Source: Dermanyssus gallinae (Eukaryota > Arthropoda > Arachnida > Mesostigmata > Dermanyssidae). From it: 64,000 nt of DNA. The stretch is taken from assembly GCA_003439945.1 (NCBI GenBank), contig QVRM01001444.1, positions 217,501-281,500 of the forward strand. Reading direction: 5' to 3'. Each line of letters starts with the position of its first letter. The stretch's first letter is position 1. This document shows positions 30,396-43,600 of this stretch, in pieces. The notes under the pieces were generated by a model. The model ran no database searches. It was not told the DNA's origin and saw nothing but the letters and a program-made list of their open reading frames with translations. The translations under genes and the position numbers were made by a program.

Positions 30396-33300
30396 CGAAA
30401 CAAACAACTTAAGGCCAGGCTAAATTAGGCCCTTGGTAGGATTTTTATGTAAGTGCGTGTAAACTGTCATCAACTGTGCCAAAATGTGACTGGTGTATGT
30501 AGCCGTATGTAGTTCGAGAGTCGTTAAGCGTACACTGCTTCCTCCCCTAGCACACAGGTCGTGGCCGGCACAACACAGAAGAAGACAAGCGGCTGCAGAT
30601 TGCAGCAATGCCTCGCTATTACCTAGTCACATTTGTCGCTTAGTTTGTTTCGAGATAAGCATATTAGAGCCAGTGCCGTGTCAGCTACGATGATTTCCGT
30701 ATGAGGTATGTTATTCCGTGAATTTAATTTCTCTGGGTGCCAGTCATTCGTGGTAACTCATTTGTGTTGTTGCATATACGTGTATTAGCTAAGTCAAATC
30801 ATATATCTATAGTACGGGTGATGAATGAGCATTGTATTTTGTAGATGTTCTACACTCCGATGGGATGATCTCTTGACGGCGTATTGCACAAGCGGCGAAG
30901 TGGCTGCATGGAAGAATACCCACAGATTCTCGGCTCGCAAGAAAGAGAGCTGAGTTTTTAAATGTTCCAGCTAGTTATATTCATGAGATGACAACACCGT
31001 GCTTTTAAGCGTATATATATATATATATATATATAATTGTAGCATGTTTGGCTCACGAGGTGCATGCCAGAGGAGCAAGTTGTCGATTCACTTAGTTCCT
31101 ACGATTATTAAGTAACGGCTAATTATTTTTACGTTGCGCTTAATGCAGTATTTAGATCGACGTATGTGACCTATCCGGATACCCGCTAGTGGCCAAACGA
31201 AGACGCTGATTAGTTGGGTTCCGGACGGTATGTCTCATCCTACTTCAGCGTTCTACTCTGGTAAAATTCCTACTACGTGTCGCTGTAAATGCATTTCCTA
31301 GTTGCTGTATACGGCTAGTGTTTGTATGAATGTGTCTTGATACGTCAGCATACACCTGCACGTAGGCGTGTGTATGACAGCTCAGGATTTATTCTTCGAC
31401 TTTAGTTTGTCAAATATGTTGGAATGAGAAATCGCTGGGCATGGCAACTAACCAATGTTCCACTGCGGGCAGACAGCTTGCTCATCGAGCCTACATCGCA
31501 GGAAAGGACTCACACTATACTCTACAGGTAAATCGGTCTGTTATCGATCTACGGTCGTGATGTTTCGTCCGTTTACACCGTTTTACGAACTCAATACAAT
31601 CACATACCCACACTGACTGTGTCGAGAGAGTCGCCTATACAGGATACCAGCTCCCAGCTTTATGCGGGAATAAGCGTGCCAAACCACTGCCTCTGCGAAT
31701 TCTGCGTTTTTCGAGTGTGATGTAATCGTTCAGCGATAAATATGAACCTTTCCACTTAGGCGGGCATACCTTTTGCTCGCAGGCCGCGTGGAATGTCGTA
31801 TTTATCAAGTGTGGATGCTTGTTAGTGAGCGGGAAAGATGCTCGAGACAAATGCTATCGATATTGTCTTGAAGTACAATGAACGTATGCACAGATCAGGA
31901 GGTTTACCTTTGAAGCATTCTGTGGGGACTAGTTCTTTAACAGGTAGAAGCGACACAGTGTATCGTGTATTCCGCTATTCTCATGTGACAGCTGGGACAG
32001 GAGGTAAGAGCTATGTAATGTATTTGCCAAAGTTAGACTGTATCACACTCGAACTTATACAGGAAGAGCCTTTTAGGTTTATTTCAACGATGTATAGTAC
32101 TAGAGGTAGCTTGTTCGTCCTGCAACAAAATAGTAAAGGAGAAAACCGCGATATATTTATATATGTATATGAACATATATATATTGCTACTAACATTTAT
32201 CACTTGGCAAAGTAAAGTTCGCTGTGAGTTCAAGCTTGTCCAAGTAGTGCTATGACTAGGCGTCATATGAGGTCTCAAGAATTGTCGTGATATTATCTTG
32301 AAATCTTCGCTCTTCCTTTTCTGTTTTCTCGACTTTGCTTGTGGAGAGGGAAACGATAAACTATTTGGTACTTTTGTAAGCCGTACGATTTACAACCGCA
32401 GGTACTTCAGTACGAAGCTTTGTTCTTCTTTATATATATATATATATTGTTGACTAGTGTAATGTATCCCGTTACTTCGTCAGTTTCTGCTATTCTAAGG
32501 CTTGCTAAGCGCTAGAGTTACAAACTACTCGCTCGTATCTGCCAAACAGGTGTCGTTTGTTATCGTCTAAGCTCAGGACTGCTGCCACTGGTAGATAATT
32601 TGCAGTGGCCACCGGCCGAAACCAAATGTTAAAACACATTCGAGACGACTGCAACGGATATGTCGTCGGTAATATACCGCCCTCACTTCAACGGCAGTTC
32701 AATGCCACCCGCTAACGTTCATGCGCACAACGGTAGCGCTTTTTGCACATTGACAGCAATGCGATGTTGCAATGCCTGTGTATACGTTCATGAACGTGAA
32801 CGGTGAACATAGAAGCGCCCGAGGAGCAAAGAACAGCGTCTACAACAACGATATCGCTCCATCTCATGCGCATTCCGCGAAACGATATCGTTATGTAATT
32901 TCGTCTGCCAACAAAGTGCCAATGGTGGTCTGTAGGTGCTAGCGGTTTTAGTGTTGAAACTAGTTGATCATTGAAGCGTATTTACTCAGTCGTTACACGC
33001 ATGACACCGTTGTGGTGATTTAAGCAAGGTCCTAAAGGTCTGCGAATCGCTCTGCGTCGTTAACAGCTAACATGTTTCAGGTTTGTCATGCACTTTAGCA
33101 TGACCTAGCACGGCATGTCGCCTTAAGTATCTCTACCGGTATCTGTGTGAGCTAGACATTGCTTCCGTAGATCGGCCGAGTCTGATTGGAGTCGTGGTGT
33201 GTAATTACCCGACGACCATGGGGCTAATGAAAAAGACTTCTTTCACTTACTAGATTTAGACAAGCACTTCTGTTCGCATATGGAGGGAAATATAACATCG

Positions 33301-36300
33301 CCATATGTGCATGCATATGTGGTGTATATATATGCTAGGTGACAAAACAACTCGTTTGAACGCCACTTTTGAGGGTGCCTTGTTCGCTGAGTATAACAGG
33401 CCAAATATTATGCTGTATTTTTTTTGCTTATATTACACGTGGTGAATTCTGCAGTCATCCTGAACGTACTGTGCTTTGGTTGGACTCGGTTTACCTGAGC
33501 AGAAACCTAACTTAGAAGCAACAATGTATGTAAATAAAATGTAAATATTCAAGCATTTGTGATTTACGTGGACTGGCGATTTTCTTGTAACGTAGCGTTT
33601 CACATGCGAGTGGAAATAACAACTATACGAAAGCTGGTATTAGCACCTTTTTTGTCACAGAACATACACACTTTTGCGTCCGGTTGATAGATGGCGATTG
33701 CGCCAGGTGCGGAAAGTATATGGTAAAGATGCTTTTTGAAAGCCGTCGGCCGCAGCCCTGGAGTTTCAGGACACACATAGGATGAATCTGTCCCTTCTTA
33801 CACGATAGTGGTGCGATGCGACGACACCGCAATCTCGTTTGCTTCCCAAATGATGGTGTGAATGTCAAATAAGCCTTACTTCTAGGAAACGTAGGTGACC
33901 GTGTTTTGATCTGTTGTCTAAAATGTATCGTTATTGATTACAAATATTTAGTTACTAGCACTGACCCAGCAGAGCGGCCCTCATCGGATCTGTCTGCGTT
34001 CCCTTTGTAGAACTACTTTAATGCTCAGGAGAGTGGCAAAGCCAAGTATTCGCTCTGGCAACAGCCTTCTACTGAACTTTAATATCCGCTACCAACTGAA
34101 ACTGCTACCTGGACTGGATATCAGGCGTGCTTTGTGCAGCTCGTAATACAATTTTGTGTTCAAATTGTTAGACAGTTTTCCTCGTGATCGAAATTTATCT
34201 GATACGAGATATGCCGCATTTTTCATCTACATCTACGTTAGGCTGGCAAGCTGCAAGGTCCTTGCCGCTTGCCAAAGTCTGGATTAGTACCTGCGAATAT
34301 TTTGAGGTACGTCATATAAATTATGTCTTGTTTGGGAAACCAGAAAAGGACGATTTATTTACATAACTTCGCTATGTTAGCACTTTGGATGGAACAATTG
34401 TCTCCGCGAACAAAAAAAAATACAATTGTCTCTACCGAAACCAGAAAATATTTCACTTTGGGAATAAGAAGTGTTGCTGCTGAAAGTGTTGGCATATTAT
34501 ATACCACGTGACGAGCTGTCTGGCGCCGCGGCAGATCCGGTACTAAGTATCCTAGGGCGGCAGTGGAAACGTGTGTTGAAAATTAGGACATTTAATCGTC
34601 TTGTAATGCAATTTGTTGACAAATGAACTGAAGCTAATATGCTTCATCAAATATTTTGAACATAGTTTCGTGCTTAACACAGCTGTTGCGTACTAAGGTA
34701 ACGAAAAGTTTTTGTTTGCTCACGTGAAGCTACTCAGTAAGGCTGGGTCACAATGTTTTCCTTTCGTATGCACCGTGGTACTTAGGCTTAAAGCCTCGTG
34801 TGAAGATTCAACCGAAGTTGCACAGGACGAGTTAGCGTAGCGGAGTTGCTATTAGACGGCAAACGCATTCGCGTGTCGACGCCTACAATTGTTCCTACCG
34901 ATTTCACAGTTAAGTTCCGACTATCAAGTATTTTAGCTCGTCTGATGTATTTGATTATTCAGGAAAAAGGCCTGACATAGTTTTTATTTGGCTTAGCGGT
35001 TTCTAGGAAAGCTTCGAGCCACTCCAACCACTGTTTTTACAATATTTTTATTACTTCGATGTTTCCTTTCCCGTGACTGATTTTATCGGGTTGATGCAAA
35101 AGTTCATGCCGTGTTGCGCCTAAAACAAAAACAGGATTTTTTTAGAACAAATGGGCTTATTTTATAAATATAGTCTCCCCTCTTTCAAGAAAATCTTGTC
35201 AACGAGTAACCTGTTTTTCGATCCTTCTTTTGAAAAAGTCTTGATTTGCAAAGAGAGATGTTGTAGCTCAGTTTGGACGTCTTCGAAAAACTTCCATTTC
35301 TTTTAGTGAAATAGTTTTGACGAAACCGGAATAACTGATAGTTCAAAGGTGCAAGGGACGGGGAGTATAGTGGGTGCTTAAATAATTCCCAGACCAATTC
35401 GTATATTTTTTTAAGGCTGGTGTTACCCACATGAGGTTGCGTGTTGTCTTGGTTAAAGATGACCCCTTCCTGTTTACGAGTTGTGACACGTGTTTGGGTA
35501 ATTTTTTATTGAACTTGTTTATATTGGTGTTGTTGGCAGGTGATATCTGTCAATCTAAAATGTAGAGCACCTTTAAAAAAAAATAGCGGAAAGCAAAAAG
35601 CTCTGCTTTTTTTAGGACTAGGATGCCGGCAGACAGCCATATTCTTAATTTGAATATTATCACTTGGGAAGTTGATGCACAAGCCTAGTGTCCGCTAATC
35701 GAAGTTACTACTTGGCATGTGACATACGGCTTGGTTAAGGTATTAAAACGACGCCGTTTAATTACGTTGCATTCATTATACACTTTAACTTCATGTTTAA
35801 GGAAGAGTCACATTTTATTTAAAAAAATAATGTTGGAATGTTTGATAAAGTGAAGATTGACGGATTTAGTTGCGATTGATCTATAAAGCCACAAGAGGAA
35901 TAGTGCCATAAGTAGATCCTACTGTTCCAGTAGCGTAGTTTGCTTGCAACTCCGTTGTCATAAGCTTATATTCGATCCGGTCGCAGCGCATAACGGATGC
36001 CAGTACAGTACAATAGAAATGTCTCCTTTGGGGTCGAGCAAGGGGAATGAATTGCTCGCGGTCGCGGGCTAGGCGAGCTGTTCGCCAAACAAATGAGTGG
36101 TAAACGACTGCCACACTGGCAAGCTCAGGCGGTTGAATAGAACCGTGACTCCGTAGGCTGTTTGATCGTACGTGGTAGTACCTGTAAATCTGATCGTTGC
36201 GTATGAGACATTTAAGAACGCGGTAGTCAACACGACGCTGCTACTTTGCGACACTTGAGAGTACGCTTCTGTTACGCGTCAAGTTGCACCTTTTTTAGAC

Positions 36301-36731
36301 TCTCTTTTAAAACTTGTCCTGAATACGCTGCAGCGAACATATGTAAATCCATGGCCTAGAAAGGTGCCAAAACGTGAGCATAGTATGACCATTTTGGCAC
36401 TACGAGGGCTTCATAAAGGCGCAAGTATTTGGACGCATCTTGTGATGCGAATACCCTCAGTATAAGATTGCTCAGTCGAGAGGCAGCTTTTGCTGAATCA
36501 ACAATGTATGCTGCAAAACTTCATATTCCTATCGAACGCAACTCTTAGGTTCTTGTAGGATGCTACCTTGGTTATAGGGAAATTCTTTAGCTGATATATG
36601 AAATTGTCGGGAGCTTTTTCAGGAGCCCGCACTTTGAAACAGAGATCATCAGATCATTTACACTCTCACCAGGTGGCAATAACATTAATGGCTGGATCGG
36701 TAATCCCTAGCAAGTTGTTTATGTATATTTT

Positions 36732-36786
<55 letters not shown>

Positions 36787-37618
36787 CCATACCATGTCAT
36801 ATATGCATTGTTTCATATTGTCACATATTGTATCATGATCATATTTGTATTGTTTTCAATATACGTACTTCTGAAAGAAAAACGTAACTAACCGCTAGTA
36901 GGCGAGTGCTATTTGAATTTGCATGCGCCCATTTGGCCATCCGCTAAGCAAGCAATCCGTTTACGAATTTATCGCTGGGCACGGCTTTTGGAGAGATTTA
37001 TCGCTGACTCCTTAGATTATTGGAGCGTATATAAAAAATGTACCCTAGCAATTTACATTTGCGTAATTGATGTAATGCAGAAAAAGTGAGTCAATACTAG
37101 GAACAACATCACCTAACTAGTTTTGGGGGGCACCTGATCCACAGGTGTCTTAGGAAAGTGTCTAGAACGGCTTCCGCTAACGTTCTGTATTTAGACAGAT
37201 AAAGCTCCCAGACAGGAGAGCAATATGTATGTTTGGGAAGAACAAAACACTTATAAAGGCGAATGTACATATGAAGAGTCGTTAAAATGAAGCAGCGGAA
37301 GGTGGTTTATCTAATGCGCAATGATGCCTCCACAATATTGATAATGTGAAGGCTAAAATTAAGATCAGGCATAATATATTGTGTATGTTTAGGTCCCGTG
37401 TATGAGGGACGGTCGGGAAAATGCAGTCGTTAATTTTATAGTCGAATATAAGTGCACCACATTTCTATATGTATTTTTTAATTGTTAACCAAACCATCTT
37501 CTTGATCAATAGTGACTGTATGATGACTGAACTTATCTACCAATTCAATGGTGAATAGAACTGGAATACATATATGTATACAGTAATGTAATAATCCTCC
37601 TCGCCCCTTAGGTTTGGT

Positions 37619-37668
<50 letters not shown>

Positions 37669-40600
37669 GACCCCCTCCGCAGTGATTCGGCACCCGCGGG
37701 GAGAGTCTCATATACTGGAACTTCGTGGGCTTTTATGATGACTGAACATACCTACCAATTGTGGCACCCTACAATGGTGAATAGAACTGGAATACATATA
37801 TGTATACAGTAATGTGTTCACTTGCTCATTGTGTTTGTGTGTGTGCAAACAATAGGACTTCGATGTCGGCGACCAGACGATCGTTCATGCAGTGAAGCAG
37901 CGAGCACCTGGCGCGGCGGCGGCAGGTTCCCATCATACTTCGATAAGCATTCCCGAGGTAACCGTTGAGACCGCCTGTCCACTGGCTGAGTCCATTGTCA
38001 AGCTGCAGCTCACGGACAGCGATCGGCAGAGTCTTGGCACGACGATTGGTAAGTAGCTATAGTAATAGCTAATAGTGTCAGACGTATGGGTAAATTTGGT
38101 AGTTATTGTCATAATCATGGCGATCATTATGGAACATTGTTGTTGTTGTTGTTGTGGGCTTTTTGCATAACGTTTGGTGCATGGACGCTTCCAGTGCTTC
38201 TTCTGTTCTTACAACCACACGCGCACTAATTACATCATTTTTTCCACCTAAATAGGTTCTTTTTACTCTTAGCCGTTCTAAGTGAAAAAAAAGACGCAAA
38301 GTATTTTTTTAAATAAAAAAGTATCTTTTTCTGAACTTTGTTTGGTGTTAGTCAAAAGTTCTGAACGCCGTTCGTTCGCGTACACTGTTTGCGGGCGGAC
38401 TTCCTCCTATTTTACACACTTGATGTTCTGCGAGCTTCAGTTACTGCTAGTGTTTCTACGTGACTGCAATGTGCATTCTAGTACAGCTACTGAATGACTG
38501 TTGTCTAACTTTTATTGGTTCTGTTTATAATTGTCAGCTCTAATAAACTTTATGAAATTAAATGGGGTTTACGTTTCATTATGATATGATAATCGATATG
38601 CAGCGACATACGTTTGCTATTGGTTCTGTTTATAATTGTCAGCTCTAATAAACTTTATGGAATTAAATGGGGTTTACGTTTCATTATGATATGATAATCG
38701 ATATGCAGCGACATACGTTTGCTATTAGTTCTGTTTATAATTGTCAGCTCTAATAAACTTTATGGAATTAAATGGGGTTTACGTTTCATTATGATATGAT
38801 AATCGATATGCAGCGATATACGTTTGCTGTGGGCACCGAAATGTTATGTCATATTCACACGAGCCTGTTTGCTGCACGAAGTTGTTGTTGTTGTTGCGCT
38901 TTGGGATCAATGATCTACAAAGTATGCTTACTTCTTTGTCATGAGAGAGCGTATGTATTTAACTTTCGAACATCTTACTACACATTTATTTCCTCAATAT
39001 TTGATTGTGCTAATCATCTTACTATGGATTCCTTATACGCTGGCCTATTATTAACACGTTGTACTTCGTGATGTGTCGTGCAGATGTTCGCCGGATCCAT
39101 TTCTTCGTCTACTGCATGCGGCCATGCGGACAGGTTTGTCCTGGAAAGCTTCGTGTGCGTTGCGCTACCTGCCAACAGGGAACGTTGTTACTTCTGGAAG
39201 ATCCCGCGTGTTGGGATGACGTTCTTCTCAAGGGTCGAATTAGGGGAATGTACGTACGCGTATATCTATATATATATTTTTTCTGCAATAACTCGATAGC
39301 TAGTACGTAATGAGATTATTTTTATTTACTACAATTCGACACAGCTCATTTTTAGTAAGGCATCCTCTCCTGATCTAATTTTAGTGTATTTATATATGGT
39401 GTGCTTTATAGGTATAGTGGTAGTGGAATGAAGAAACTGCGGAGGTAGTATTGAAAAGAAAAAATAGAGGAAGGAGCACAGAAGGACAGTGCTAGGAACC
39501 CGGCTAAAATATATGCACGCAAATGCAAAGTGCTGGCATTTTGTTTACGGAATAAAACGGCAAGATAAACAGCAATGAATTAGTATATTAAGGCTTCTAG
39601 GGAAAAAAAGAGTTAGGTGATTCAGGGTATATGTAACTAATGAGGGGCAAAGCATGACGGACTTTGAGCACGAAGAAGTGTATATTAAAGAAGAGATGCA
39701 CGGGGCGCTACAAACATTGTTTTTCATTAATGTTGGAATTACTGAGGCAAAGTCGAGAAGGAATACGAGTATAATCACAGGGGTAGAGAAAATAGAACAC
39801 CTTATTAGAAGAATAGAAAGGAGGTTGTAAATGCGTTGGGCGGGGACTACATTATACTATATTATTTTTGCCGGGGGTGACTTATCGGGAAGTCGGCGTA
39901 AGGGGAGGTTATTTTTGTTGCCGAAAGATGGCGTTCATAATGATGATTTGAAAAATGACGGCCGATTACCATTACACTAATTTATTATCGTAGTTTCATG
40001 CAAACTTGTAAGCGTCAATTACAGAATGGGTTAGAATTGAATGGTAAAATTGAGGAAGGACAATACAAGTTTGACAAGGGATACAGGTTAGACGACTAAC
40101 ATATGGTTTATTGAGTCAAATAGTTGAGATATCGAAGATGTATATTTGTAATTTTAAATCTAAAAGCCTACAATATGGCCATCAGAGATCAAACCTTGTA
40201 TAAGCTTATGACAGATGAAGAGTTCGTACTCGTATGAGTTCGGATGAGTAAGTTGAGTAGCGTTGTAAAAGGATATTTATAGGGAAAACACAGGGAAATG
40301 ATGAAACGAAAGGAGGGTCGCTCAAGTTAATATGATATTGCTTAAGGGGTACGACAAGGTTGCCCCTTATTATCGGTATTTTTTTTAAAGTATAGTCGCA
40401 TATAGAAAGCATCGCGACAAAGGTTAGCAGTACAGGGTTGGGGCGGCAGGTTGGGGAGGGGGGAATATTTGTTAGAATTCCTCTCTTGCTCATTGCAGAT
40501 GACACGATGGTTTTGGGAAGCGATGTGAAGGGACGGGGTAAACTACAGGTGGGGTAGAACTAGCACACAGACAGAAGTGGCGGGCAGCACTTACGACGAA

Positions 40601-43600
40601 AACTAGTTTAAAGAAAGTATTCGGAAATATGGAATCAGAAACGGGTGGAGTGGACTCGTTATACTAATAGTATAAGGGACAGCGGCCTGTTAGCGCACGC
40701 AAAAACGCATGTCTGTTGAACATGAGCGGGCAGCGGGCAAGGTATGAGGTGTTAGAAGCAACGGTTTGTCGCGTATGCAGGAATGAAGGGTATCGTTAGA
40801 TAGTTTATTTAGGGAGCGTGAACAGATACGTGAGATTATGGGGATCGAATATTGGGGAGAGCGTTAGGATTAGTTTTACCAATTGCTAGGACTTGAGCTA
40901 TTTGTAAACAAGTGTCCGCGTATCGTCACCGTTGCGCTAGAGGAATGCCACGGCATGGTTATATAGAATGTGATTTTTAAATTAATGTTATATTCAATGG
41001 TCAGCGTAAATGCATTACGCTTCAAATAATGTTCGTTCTCTGAAAGACACTAGATTAGCAGAGAAAGCGAGATGTGTCGATAATAGAGTAAATCATTTCT
41101 TGGTTTGCTACGCGAAACGCGATCAGTTGCCAAAATGAAGGGTGTTCTGGTACGGAAGCGGAGTTCTACTTCAAGTGCGCTGCTCATACGCCAAACCCAG
41201 AAACAGCAGCTCCTTTGGAACATGTGAAGAACAACTTCCAGGAGGTGCCCTGCATTGCCTGTCAGGATGTCAGGTAGGTGGTTAAATATTTTGTGAACCC
41301 AGGACATGTTTAAAAGTTTATGCTGCGTATCAAAGTTTATTTTGGTCGGATTCAGAGCAATGTAATGTATACTGGCTAACAAAGAGGCCCTATCGACTCA
41401 CCATTAGCTTTTTTTTATTAATATGTGGCCTTGTGAACTGTGGCTTTAACAAAGCAGTCAAGTTGTATAAAAATATGTTTGTTTCACATCAGTTCTTCAA
41501 TAACTGCAGAAGGGATTAGATGTTACTTCTGTATGTAAAAATGTGAGTAACGAATGAAAATGTATAAAACGTGTCTATTTATTCATAAAATGTTCTATGA
41601 ACGAAGGGACCTTCCGGAATTTTTTTTGAATGGGGGTTGGATGGTAGTGCACCATCTCTTTTTATTGAGACATCTGTGCTCCCCGTTTTTTTTTTTCGAC
41701 TATAGTCGATTTTTAATCCACTCTGGCATTAACCTTGTTTAAATTGGAAACCTTGAAAACCAATTTAGGAGTGGCCGCCGGTCTGGGTCTCGAACCCAGG
41801 CGTCCCGAATGCAAGACAAAGGCTTTTGCCACTAAGCCATATTGCTCGGTTTCAAGAATCCTTTGTCTTGAACAGTAAAAACAATGTACTAGTTTAACGG
41901 ATAGCACGAAAACTGAAGATGACAGGGCGTGCTTTTATTCGCGCTCTAACTAATTGCCACGCTTGTGTCGACCGTATCTTGCAGTCAGGTCATTGTGGTG
42001 TTCGCGTGTGAATCGTCGCACGTCATTTGCCTGGAGTGCTTCGTTACCTACTGTATGTCGAGGTTAAACGAACGCAAGTTTGTGCAGTCTGACAAGCTCG
42101 GCTATACGCTCGGCTGTCCGGTGAACTGTCCGGACTCGTTAATCAAGGACCCACATCATTTCCGGATGCTCGGCACTCAGCAGTATGATCGGTGAGCACG
42201 CGGTGTCGCTGTTTTCTTTCGGGACGGGGGACGTGGGAGGGATTTTAGCCGAGGGAGAAACAATACATGAATCATAGTCCCACTTGCAAGAAATGTGTTC
42301 TGTCGGTTACCTGCATCTCGCATTGCGTTTATGGCATAGCCTCTCCGGTAACGTGTAACGATGGTTTTCCCGGAGACTTCCGAGGAGTTGCATTGCAGCG
42401 CCCAATCTTTTCTACAAACGCGTTTCTAGGGCAGTTTTGTTTGTTGGCGCACTATCGCTGTAAAACTCCCCAATGTTTGGATGAGACGCTCGACCAAATA
42501 AACGGGGTATTCCGGTATTTGAACAAGGTCAGAAGTTGGTTTTGTCATGTTGGAGTGCAACGGTGCGCCGGGTGCTGAGGACGAACATCTTCTCGGGTCT
42601 TATTGTCACGTATATAATATAAATTGTAAATGAGAAGCCCACTTCTTAACCAGCCCGCAGAGTTTTGCAGAGAGACCGTGACGGTCTAGTCTCTTGACGC
42701 AATTCTTTATCCATTTTCCATAGGTTAGCTAAGCTATGCCAGCGTAATAGTTCACTGATGTTCTCGTCGTGTTATCTTGTCTAATTGGTCTGCTACAAAT
42801 TGATAGCACGTCAGGTATTTTATTTTGAGAACTCGCTGTACATTCAATTTCCGAGAAGTTAATTCTGGGTCTGTACAGCCGCCCTGCTATTTTCATCGGA
42901 ACTTTGCTGCCGTTCATTTTGCTCTTACCGGCGAGAGACTAACGCCTGGTGGCCTGTTCGTAATCGAAGTCCTATTTTCTACATGTGAACGAGCTATTTT
43001 TCTACCGTGAGACCACAAGATAGAATTTTTTCTGTTCTGGCTAATGTGTCGATTGAGTAGGTTTCAATGAACATGATACACCCGTTCCTATTGTCTCCCC
43101 AGAAGCGCCACACCCAGTTCGAAATACGACGCTTTCGCCTCTACAATAACGCTGCATTATATCTGATGCTCTTAGACACTCCGGAATACAGTTATATGCG
43201 CGGATGACGGCTTTTTGCCCTTGTGTGCACTTTGACCCCTAAAATTATACTGATCGCTAGACCAAACACAGCATTTCCACTGCTCGAAGGTGCTCACAAA
43301 TAGATATTGTTTTACCGTGCTCCATTTTCAGATATCAACGATTTGCTACGGAAGACTTTATTTTGAAGGCTGGCGGCATATTTTGTCCACGTCCGGGCTG
43401 CGGTGCAGGAATTCTGCTTGACGAGACGTTGTCAAAATGTACCAAAATCACCTGTTCTAGAATTGAGGGACAAGGATGCGGGGTAGGTCATACAATTTAC
43501 ATATATATAATTTTTAATTGTCGGTTATAATAAATACATATTCGCGAACATTGCCTAGTTGATACGAGATGCATGGCTTGATTGAAGCTCAAAGAACGCA

